The notes beneath the pieces were generated by a model. That model saw nothing but the letters and a program-made list of their open reading frames with translations. It was not told the origin of the DNA and ran no database searches. A program made the position numbers and the translations under genes. From Rhodospirillales bacterium (lineage in GTDB: Bacteria > Pseudomonadota > Alphaproteobacteria > Acetobacterales > Acetobacteraceae): a DNA stretch of 12,111 nucleotides. Of this stretch, positions 7,012 through 12,111 are shown one piece after another; the stretch's first letter is position 1, and every line of letters starts with the position of its first letter. The stretch is from NCBI GenBank assembly GCA_028866445.1, contig JAGWIE010000017.1, positions 1 to 12,111 of the forward strand, written 5' to 3'.

Positions 7012-7578
7012 ATGAAGCAGCAGGCAAACCTTATCCGCGCTGGCCAGGTTATCGAGCACGAAGGCAACCGCTGGACCGTGCTGAAGCAGCAGATCATCAC
7101 CCCCGGCAAGGGTGGCGCGTTCATTCAGGTGGAAATGCGTAACCTGAAAACCGGCAACAAAACCAATGAGCGTTGGCGCACGGCCGACACCGTGGAACGC
7201 CTGACCACCGAGGACCGGGATTATTCCTATTCCTATACGGATGGCGACAACCTGGTGCTTATGGACCCCGAGACCTTCGAGCAGTTCATGGTGCCCGCCA
7301 CGATTTTGGGTGATTCCGCACCGTTTTTGCAGGACAACATGCCGGTTTCTGTGGCGCTGGTGGAAGGTGACCCGGTTGGCATTACCCTGCCGCCCCACGC
7401 CACGTTGGAAGTGGTGGAGGCCGACCCGGTGGTAAAAGGCCAGACCGCTTCTTCCTCCTACAAGCCAGCCAAGCTCTCCAACGGCGTGAAAACGCTGGTG
7501 CCGCCCTTCATTGAGGCCGGCGAGCGGATTGTGGTGCGCACGGAAGATGGCTCTTACGTAGAGCGCGCCAAAGGCTGA
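7012..7578 (+). CDS. efp: Translation elongation factor P
   Basis: EF-P binds the ribosome next to the P site and rescues stalling at polyproline stretches. The 188-residue product has the standard length and three-domain beta-barrel layout. The KOW-like N-terminal domain carries the tip loop TPGKGGAF with Lys33, the position modified post-translationally in many bacteria. The middle OB domain spans about 67-130 (DGDNLVLMDPETFEQF region), and the C-terminal OB domain ends with VPPFIEAGERIVVRTEDGSY. The start at ATG 7012 fits the family; an upstream TTG at 6940 would add 24 unrelated residues. A Lys at the tip fits lysylation or a related chemistry rather than the Arg-rhamnosyl type, but no modification gene is adjacent. 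The stop TGA is followed in frame by TAG, and a terminator follows. Confidence 0.97.
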   Translation: MKQQANLIRAGQVIEHEGNRWTVLKQQIITPGKGGAFIQVEMRNLKTGNKTNERWRTADTVERLTTEDRDYSYSYTDGDNLVLMDPETFEQFMVPATILGDSAPFLQDNMPVSVALVEGDPVGITLPPHATLEVVEADPVVKGQTASSSYKPAKLSNGVKTLVPPFIEAGERIVVRTEDGSYVERAKG

Positions 7579-7599
7579 TAGCCCCGTCTAATATTTGTC

Positions 7600-7632
7600 C
7601 GGGCGGATGGGGCGACCCGCCGCCCGTTTTTT
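7600..7632 (+). terminator. Intrinsic terminator after efp
   Basis: CGGGCGG (7600-7606) and CCGCCCG (7620-7626) form a 7-bp GC stem with a 13-base loop, followed directly by six T residues (7627-7632). This is a textbook intrinsic terminator, 21 bases after the efp stop. It ends only 20 bases before the next gene's ATG. Confidence 0.85.
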
Positions 7633-7652
7633 GTTTAGAGGATTGTTTCGCC

Positions 7653-8480
7653 ATGATGCCACGCCTTTCCGCGCATATGACGGTGATGCACAACGCCGCC
7701 AACAAGGCGGCGAAGCGCTTGTTGCGCGACTTCATGGAGGTTGAGAACCTTCAGGTTTCTGTGAAGGGGCCAGGGGATTTTGTTACCCAGGCGGATATGC
7801 GCGCCGAGCAAACGCTGCGTGAGGAACTGGAAAAAGCCCGCCCCGGCTATGGATTTTTAATGGAGGAGAGCGGTGCCTCGGGTTCAGATAAATGGGCCTG
7901 GCGCTGGATTGTGGACCCGCTGGACGGCACCACAAACTTTCTGCACGGCATTCCGCATTGGGCGATTTCCATCGCGCTGGAAAAACGCCTGCCCGACGGC
8001 AGCAGCGAGATTAACGCGGCGGCGATATTCTCGCCCGTGAATGGCGAAATGTTTTGGGCCGAAAAGGGCATCGGCGCCTACCTTAACGACAAGCGGCTGC
8101 GCGTTTCTGGCCGGAGAGAGCTGAACACCGCCTTGTTCGCCACCGGCATTCCCTTTGCCGCCACCTCAGCCAGCAACCGCCTCGCCTTTGCCCGCACGCT
8201 GGGTGCGCTGATGCCTGCCACGGCGGGTGTGCGCCGCTTTGGCTCCGCAGCGCTGGACCTCGCCTGGGTGGCCGCCGGGCGGTATGATGGCTATTGGGAA
8301 ATGGGCATCAAGCCGTGGGATATCGCGGCGGGAATGCTGATTGTGCGCGAAGCGGGCGGTTATGCCACTGATGGCGACGGCAAGGACAATGTTGACGAGG
8401 TGGTGGTGGCGGCAAACCCGCATCTCCACCCAAAGCTGCTGGAACTGGTGCAGGACGGTCTGGCGGCGCGGCGGGGTTGA
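7653..8480 (+). CDS. Inositol monophosphatase family phosphatase (SuhB-like)
   Basis: This is a Mg2+-dependent phosphatase of the inositol monophosphatase fold, 275 residues, cytoplasmic. All metal-site elements are present: MEES (about 70-73, supplying the Glu), DPLDGTTNF (88-96), and KPWDIAAG (220-227) with Asp223. The ATG at 7653 has AGAGGA about 10 bases upstream; the next codon is also ATG, so 7656 is an equal alternative. Members dephosphorylate inositol phosphates, histidinol phosphate or related compounds, and E. coli SuhB also acts in rRNA antitermination, so the substrate here cannot be assigned. It is the first gene of the run leading to the MotA/MotB-like pair, with 15 bases to the next start. 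Because the efp terminator sits just upstream, its promoter must overlap the hairpin or it depends on read-through. Confidence 0.92.
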   Translation: MMPRLSAHMTVMHNAANKAAKRLLRDFMEVENLQVSVKGPGDFVTQADMRAEQTLREELEKARPGYGFLMEESGASGSDKWAWRWIVDPLDGTTNFLHGIPHWAISIALEKRLPDGSSEINAAAIFSPVNGEMFWAEKGIGAYLNDKRLRVSGRRELNTALFATGIPFAATSASNRLAFARTLGALMPATAGVRRFGSAALDLAWVAAGRYDGYWEMGIKPWDIAAGMLIVREAGGYATDGDGKDNVDEVVVAANPHLHPKLLELVQDGLAARRG

Positions 8481-8495
8481 GGCTAGGTTGGCAGA

Positions 8496-9095
8496 GTGAA
8501 AATTTCGCTCTGGCTCCCTTGTCTCTTGGCTCTCGTTCCGGCCTGCGGTTTTGCGCAGGTAACGGTAAATTCCGCCGCGCTGCGGCAACTGGAAGGCCTG
8601 GCCCCACTTGCCCCGGTGGCAAAGGCTGAGCCTGCCATGGCGCGGCCTGTTATTCATAAGCCGCACCCGCTCCATGCCCACCACACCAAGCCTGTAGCGC
8701 CCGAAACGATCGCTCCCACAACGCCTATCAAACCGGCCCCATCAGCAAAGCCGCAACCAGTACCCGCGCCGAAGTCCGCGCCGCCCAAACCCATGCCAAT
8801 GCCCGTTGCCCGCATTGAGTTCGCACCCGGCAGCGCCACCCTGCCCGCCGGAGCCAGTGCCGCGCTGAAGCCGTTCTGCACGGCCAGCGCGCCGGTGCCG
8901 GTAATTGCCCGCGCGCCAACAGACCCCAACGACCCCTCCGGCGCGATGCGGCTTTCCATGGCCCGCACCTTTGCGATTCGTGATGCTCTGACAGCCTGCG
9001 GTGTACCCGCGCAGAATATCATCCCGCGTGCATCTGGCAGCGTACCCGGCGCTGATGACAACGAAGCCTTGATTGGAGCCAGTGCAGCGCCATGA
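8496..9095 (+). CDS. Secreted Pro/His-rich protein with divergent OmpA-like domain
   Basis: This 199-residue exported protein starts at GTG 8496. Residues 1-20 form a signal peptide, with likely cleavage after CGFA before QVTV. LVPAC within it resembles a lipobox but has Pro at -2, so a lipoprotein is less likely. Residues about 40-104 are a linker rich in Pro, Ala and Lys with a His cluster (HKPHPLHAHH, 54-63). Residues about 105-185 resemble an OmpA-like fold: ARIEFAPGSATL, then MRLSMARTFAIRDALTACGVPAQNIIPRA. The usual GH[TS]D motif is replaced by RAPTD, and the closing NRRVEI strand is missing, so peptidoglycan binding is plausible but not assured. Its stop overlaps the next ATG (ATGA, 9092-9095), which ties it to the channel gene. 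It probably acts in the periplasm as an accessory of that complex. Confidence 0.75.
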   Translation: MKISLWLPCLLALVPACGFAQVTVNSAALRQLEGLAPLAPVAKAEPAMARPVIHKPHPLHAHHTKPVAPETIAPTTPIKPAPSAKPQPVPAPKSAPPKPMPMPVARIEFAPGSATLPAGASAALKPFCTASAPVPVIARAPTDPNDPSGAMRLSMARTFAIRDALTACGVPAQNIIPRASGSVPGADDNEALIGASAAP

Positions 9096-10234
9096 CCAAG
9101 CCCACCAGCTACCTCATTCGCATGGTTCTGTTCTGCCTGGTGGTTTATGGCGGAGCTGCCGCCCTTGCCCCCACGCTGGCGCATTTCTTCATGGCCAATC
9201 CGGTTATCAACTCGGTTATTTTTGCGGTGGAAGTCTTCGGCGTGTTCTGGAACATCCGCCAGGTGCAGCGGCTTTATCCGGAGGCAGCCTGGGTGGAGGA
9301 ATTCCGCCGTAACCGCCAGAAGCTGGTGGAGGCAACGCCCCCCACCCTGCTCGCCCCCATGGCGCGGATGCTGCACGGCAGGGCCGATGGCGAACGGCGG
9401 ATCACGCTCTCTGGCCAGTCTATGCGTACGATTTTGGATGGCGTTTCCTCGCGCCTCGACGAATCTCGCGAACTTTCCCGCTACATCACCGGGGTGATGA
9501 TCTTCCTTGGTCTGCTCGGCACTTTTTGGGGGCTGCTGCATACAGTCTCCTCGGTGGCGGAGGTGATTAACGGCATGAGCCTGACCGGCGGCGGTGATGT
9601 GAACGCGATGTTCGCGCAACTGAAATCCGGCCTCGCCAAGCCTCTGGCGGGTATGGGCACGGCGTTTTCCGCCTCCATGTTCGGCCTCTCCGGCGCGCTG
9701 GTTCTGGGCTTTCTGGACCTTACCGCGGGCCAGGCGATGAACCGCTTTTTCAACGAACTTGAGGAGTGGCTCGCCACCCTCACCAAGCTGGGCACTGGCG
9801 CGCTTTCTGGCGATGGCGAAGGCAGCATACCCGGCTATGTGCAGGCGCTGCTGGAACAAACCGCTGAGAACATGGACCAGCTTCAGCGCGTGCTAACCCG
9901 CAGCGAGGAAAGCCGCACCCAGGGCAACAACGCTTTGCGCGCTTTGGCTGACCGCATGGCCGATTTAGGCGACACGCTGCGCCTGCAACACCAGCTCATG
10001 GAAAAGGTGGCAAACGCCCAGGTAGCCCTTTCCCCAGCGCTCGCCAGGCTTTCTGATGCCAAAAGCAATGGTGATGATATTTCCCGCGCGCATCTCAGGA
10101 ATATCGAATTGCTGCTGAACCGCTTTATGGCGGAAGCCGAGCAAGGCCGCAGCCAGGGCGTTACGGATTTGCGCAACGATATCCGCCTGCTCACGCGCAC
10201 CATCTCGGCGCGGTTGGATGAACCACGTTCATGA
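9092..10234 (+). CDS. MotA/TolQ/ExbB-type proton channel protein
   Basis: This 380-residue inner-membrane protein is the likely channel half of a stator-like complex. Hydrophobic helices lie at about 9-28, 38-54, 131-155 and 187-211. The third carries FLGLLGTFWGLLH (138-150) and the fourth GMGTAFSASMFGLSGALVLGF (187-207, given as positions with Thr190 and Ser193 lining). These match the conserved helices of the ExbB/TolQ/MotA superfamily. Between helices 2 and 3 is a cytoplasmic segment of about 75 residues. After helix 4 comes NRFFNELEEWL and a long helical cytoplasmic tail (about 217-380) with coiled-coil-like stretches, much longer than in TolQ or ExbB. The gene starts in an ATGA overlap and ends in another with the MotB-like gene, so near-equal or coupled translation is likely. 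No flagellar genes are nearby, so a non-flagellar role is inferred. Confidence 0.88.
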   Translation: MTKPTSYLIRMVLFCLVVYGGAAALAPTLAHFFMANPVINSVIFAVEVFGVFWNIRQVQRLYPEAAWVEEFRRNRQKLVEATPPTLLAPMARMLHGRADGERRITLSGQSMRTILDGVSSRLDESRELSRYITGVMIFLGLLGTFWGLLHTVSSVAEVINGMSLTGGGDVNAMFAQLKSGLAKPLAGMGTAFSASMFGLSGALVLGFLDLTAGQAMNRFFNELEEWLATLTKLGTGALSGDGEGSIPGYVQALLEQTAENMDQLQRVLTRSEESRTQGNNALRALADRMADLGDTLRLQHQLMEKVANAQVALSPALARLSDAKSNGDDISRAHLRNIELLLNRFMAEAEQGRSQGVTDLRNDIRLLTRTISARLDEPRS

Positions 10235-11343
10235 GCCGCAGGCGCGGCAATGGCGGCAATGGGTTGGAAGCCTGGCCCGGCTATGTGGATGCGCTTTCCA
10301 CGTTGCTCATGGTCACCATCTTCGTGCTGCTGGTGTTCGTGCTGGCGGAGGCGTTTCTTTCCACAGCACTTACAGGGTCTGACAATACGATCAGCGTGTT
10401 GAAGGAGCAGATTGCGGAGCTGACCCAGAGCCTTTCGATGGAGACATCGAAAGATACCTCCTTGACGCAGGAGCTGGCGGCGCTGAACGCGCAGCTCGCC
10501 ACCGCGCAGGCGGCCAATACCAGCCTTAACCAGCAGCTTGCCACGGACACGACGACGATCTCCGGGTTACAGACCTCGCAGAAATCGCTGCAGGATCAGC
10601 TTTCTGATGCACAGGCCGAAGCGGCTTCCGCCGCCGGGCGTATCGCCGCGTTACAAACGGCGGATGGCGGCGATTTGCAGTCCCAGCTCACCAGCGCGCA
10701 AAGCCTGAACAAGCAGGATGCAGCACAGATTGCCCTGCTGAACCAGCAGATGGCCGCCTTGCGCGCACAGCTTGCGGCGTTGCAGGTGGCGCTGGATGCG
10801 GCACAGACCGCCGATGCCAAGGACAATGTGCAGATCGCTGACCTTGGCAAGCAGCTTAACGAGGCGCTGGCCCGCAGGGTTGAGGAATTGCAGCAATACC
10901 AAAGCGTGTTTTTCAAAACGCTGAGCCAAAGCCTGCAAGGTGAGCAGAACATAAAAGTAGTGGGAGACCGCTTCGTGTTTGAAAGTGATGTGCTGTTCCC
11001 GGTGGACGGCGCCACCATCACCCCGGCGGGCAAGGCGGAGATCGCGCAGGTAGCGAACGCGGTGAAAGAAATTGCCGCGAAAATTCCTGCCAATGTGAAC
11101 TGGGTGCTTTCAGTTGATGGTTATGCCGATGCGCAACCGATTAAGGGTGGGCCCTATAAATCCAATTTTGACCTTTCCGCCGCGCGGGCACTTACGGTGC
11201 TGGATTTGCTGATCGCCGATGGCGTGCCTGCCAACCGGCTTGTGACCTCCGGCATGGGGGCGAACAACCCCATCGCCACCGGCAACACCCCAGCCGATTA
11301 CGCGCAGAACCGGCGCATTGAATTTCGCCTGACAACACCATGA
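10231..11343 (+). CDS. MotB-like protein: TM anchor, long coiled coil, OmpA peptidoglycan-binding domain
   Basis: This 370-residue protein is the likely peptidoglycan-anchored half of the stator. A short basic N-terminus precedes a single transmembrane helix (about 17-40) containing WPGYVDALSTLLM. Asp20 matches the proton-accepting Asp of MotB/TolR/ExbD helices. Residues about 53-225 form a long heptad-like coiled coil rich in Gln, Ala and Leu, which would sit in the periplasm. Residues about 246-370 are an OmpA/MotB domain: VFESDVLFPVDGATITPAG, VDGYADAQP with Asp300, FDLSAARA with Arg319, and a final NRRIEFRL. Asp300 and Arg319 correspond to the diaminopimelate-binding pair of OmpA-like domains. 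The start and stop both lie in ATGA overlaps with its neighbours. It is not an obvious flagellar MotB, which has a much shorter linker. Confidence 0.9.
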   Translation: MSRRRGNGGNGLEAWPGYVDALSTLLMVTIFVLLVFVLAEAFLSTALTGSDNTISVLKEQIAELTQSLSMETSKDTSLTQELAALNAQLATAQAANTSLNQQLATDTTTISGLQTSQKSLQDQLSDAQAEAASAAGRIAALQTADGGDLQSQLTSAQSLNKQDAAQIALLNQQMAALRAQLAALQVALDAAQTADAKDNVQIADLGKQLNEALARRVEELQQYQSVFFKTLSQSLQGEQNIKVVGDRFVFESDVLFPVDGATITPAGKAEIAQVANAVKEIAAKIPANVNWVLSVDGYADAQPIKGGPYKSNFDLSAARALTVLDLLIADGVPANRLVTSGMGANNPIATGNTPADYAQNRRIEFRLTTP

Positions 11344-11903
11344 GCGAAAGCATCGCCATGCAGAAGGCAGCGTTGCGACGCCTGATGCTGGCGCGGCGCG
11401 AAACGCAGAGTCCGGCGCTGGGCCATGCCTTGGCAAAATACGTTCTGGCAAGCGGTATTATTCCCGACGATGCGATCATTGGCGGGTTTTTTCCGATGCG
11501 CGGCGAGATCGATATTTTGCCGTTGCTGCAAGCCTTGCACGCGCGCGGCCAGCATGTGGCGCTGCCGGAAACCCCGCCGCCAGGCAGCGGCCTGGTCTTT
11601 CGCACATGGACACCTTCCACCAGGATGCTGCAGGGGCGGTACAAAACCCAGCACCCGGACGGGCTGACTGTTTTGCCCGATTTTCTGCTGGTGCCGCTTC
11701 TGGCTTTTAATTTGCGTGGCCACCGGCTTGGCTATGGCGGCGGGTATTACGACCGCACACTGGCTACCCTGCCCGCTGCTTTCCGGCTTGGCTGTGCTTT
11801 CGCGGCGCAGGAAATGGAAAATATCCCCATGGAGGCAACTGACCTGCCGATGCACGCCATCGCCACCGAGGTGGGCGTTCAAATGATCAATTCACCAGCC
11901 TAA
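11340..11903 (+). CDS. 5-formyltetrahydrofolate cyclo-ligase (MTHFS)
   Basis: It converts 5-formyltetrahydrofolate to 5,10-methenyltetrahydrofolate with ATP, returning a storage folate to the one-carbon pool. The 187-residue length is typical. Family signatures are KAALRRLMLARR near the N-terminus, FFPMRGEIDILPLL (50-63), and the substrate/ATP loop LVPLLAFNLRGHRLGYGGGYYDRTL (117-141, with GYGGGYYDR at 131-139). The ATG overlaps the MotB-like stop (ATGA, 11340-11343) and no strong Shine-Dalgarno precedes it, so translation probably depends on coupling. This gene has no evident functional link to the envelope genes before it. A PPP run (79-81) makes it a candidate for EF-P-dependent synthesis. 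Confidence 0.94.
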   Translation: MSESIAMQKAALRRLMLARRETQSPALGHALAKYVLASGIIPDDAIIGGFFPMRGEIDILPLLQALHARGQHVALPETPPPGSGLVFRTWTPSTRMLQGRYKTQHPDGLTVLPDFLLVPLLAFNLRGHRLGYGGGYYDRTLATLPAAFRLGCAFAAQEMENIPMEATDLPMHAIATEVGVQMINSPA

Positions 11904-11935
11904 CAGGCATTCAAACTTGCGGCGACGCCCTGGCG

Positions 11936-11959
11936 ATCCAATTAGAGTTGGATGATTTT
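11936..11959 (+). terminator. Weak hairpin after the cyclo-ligase gene
   Basis: ATCCAA (11936-11941) and TTGGAT (11948-11953) form a perfect 6-bp stem with a 6-base loop, and TTTT follows at 11956-11959. The stem is short and partly AT, so this is at best a weak terminator or a leader structure for the next gene. Confidence 0.35.
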
Positions 11960-11978
11960 AGCAGAAAGGGCCTGAACC

Positions 11979-12111
11979 ATGTCCAAACTTATTGAACCAG
12001 ACAAGCTTAAATCTCTCCCGGGCAAGTGGCAGCTAGGCAAGGATGGAAAATCCATCACCCAGGATTTTACCTTCAAAAACTTTGCGGAAGCTTTTTCCTT
12101 CATGGCGCATG
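11979..12111 (+). CDS. phhB: Pterin-4a-carbinolamine dehydratase, 3'-truncated by window edge
   Basis: Only the first 44 codons are visible. They start at ATG 11979 with AAAGGG 8 bases upstream. LKSLPGKWQLGKDGKSITQ followed by FTFKNFAEAFSFMAH matches the N-terminus of the 4a-hydroxytetrahydrobiopterin dehydratase family, which recycles the pterin cofactor of aromatic amino acid hydroxylases and also moonlights in some bacteria. The catalytic His-rich segment would begin after the window, so the activity cannot be checked. It is separated from the cyclo-ligase by 75 bp with a weak hairpin and may have its own promoter; both genes touch pterin/folate chemistry. Confidence 0.8.
   Translation, partial: MSKLIEPDKLKSLPGKWQLGKDGKSITQDFTFKNFAEAFSFMAH

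Noticed and set aside
8654..9859. Long open frame of about 400 codons on the minus strand
   Set aside because: It lies opposite the OmpA-like and channel genes, which have clear motifs, and its translation shows no recognisable domain. It is a typical antisense shadow in GC-rich coding DNA.
8496..11343. Zorya-type anti-phage system (ZorA/ZorB)
   Set aside because: The channel and anchor pair looks similar in outline, but no ZorC, ZorD or ZorE-like effector is present and the flanks are housekeeping genes. The long coiled coil is also in the periplasmic subunit.
9092..11343. Flagellar MotA/MotB or Tol-Pal/TonB energising genes
   Set aside because: There are no flagellar genes nearby, the MotB-like linker is far too long for flagellar MotB, and no tolA, tolB, pal or tonB is present.
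11300..11345. 6S RNA gene next to the folate cyclo-ligase gene
   Set aside because: In some bacteria 6S RNA lies beside this gene, but here it overlaps the preceding coding region and the downstream gap of 75 bp is too short.

Overview
The window looks like a chromosomal stretch of a moderately GC-rich alphaproteobacterium. The membrane topology of the kinase, the autotransporter and the style of the MotA/MotB-like pair suggest Rhodospirillales, perhaps Acetobacteraceae. This placement is inferred from protein style only; there is no rRNA or marker phylogeny here. Gene density is high, the longest stretch without a gene is about 240 bp, and I see no insertion sequence, CRISPR array, tRNA or phage gene.

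Layout. (1) 1-1254: a sensor histidine kinase cut by the left edge. (2) 1374-2719: a sulfur-assimilation pair, a stand-alone precorrin-2 dehydrogenase (CysG N-terminal type) followed by an APS reductase of the iron-sulfur class. An AT-rich leader with two inverted repeats, one overlapping a possible -10 box, lies upstream. (3) 2861-4174: gltA, type II citrate synthase. (4) 4185-4252: hairpins between converging genes. (5) 4265-6772, minus strand: a classical autotransporter with a signal peptide, eleven short beta-helix repeats, an autochaperone-like region and a C-terminal beta-barrel. (6) 7012-7578: efp, preceded by a GC-rich hairpin and followed by a good intrinsic terminator. (7) 7653-11903: a compact run of five genes: an inositol-monophosphatase-family enzyme, a secreted Pro/His-rich protein with a divergent OmpA-like domain, a MotA/TolQ/ExbB-type proton channel, a MotB-like protein with a long periplasmic coiled coil and an OmpA domain, and 5-formyltetrahydrofolate cyclo-ligase. 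The last four are joined by ATGA stop/start overlaps. (8) 11979-end: the start of a pterin-4a-carbinolamine dehydratase gene.

How the genes relate. Most are ordinary housekeeping genes. The part that looks least explained is the envelope module at 8496-11343. It encodes an ion-channel stator pair, with the key transmembrane aspartate visible, plus a third secreted protein carrying a possible second peptidoglycan-binding domain. No flagellar, Tol-Pal, TonB or Zorya partner genes are visible. It is best read as a proton-driven envelope machine of unknown output. I believe related pairs occur in other alphaproteobacteria, so the module may be conserved but uncharacterised rather than unique.
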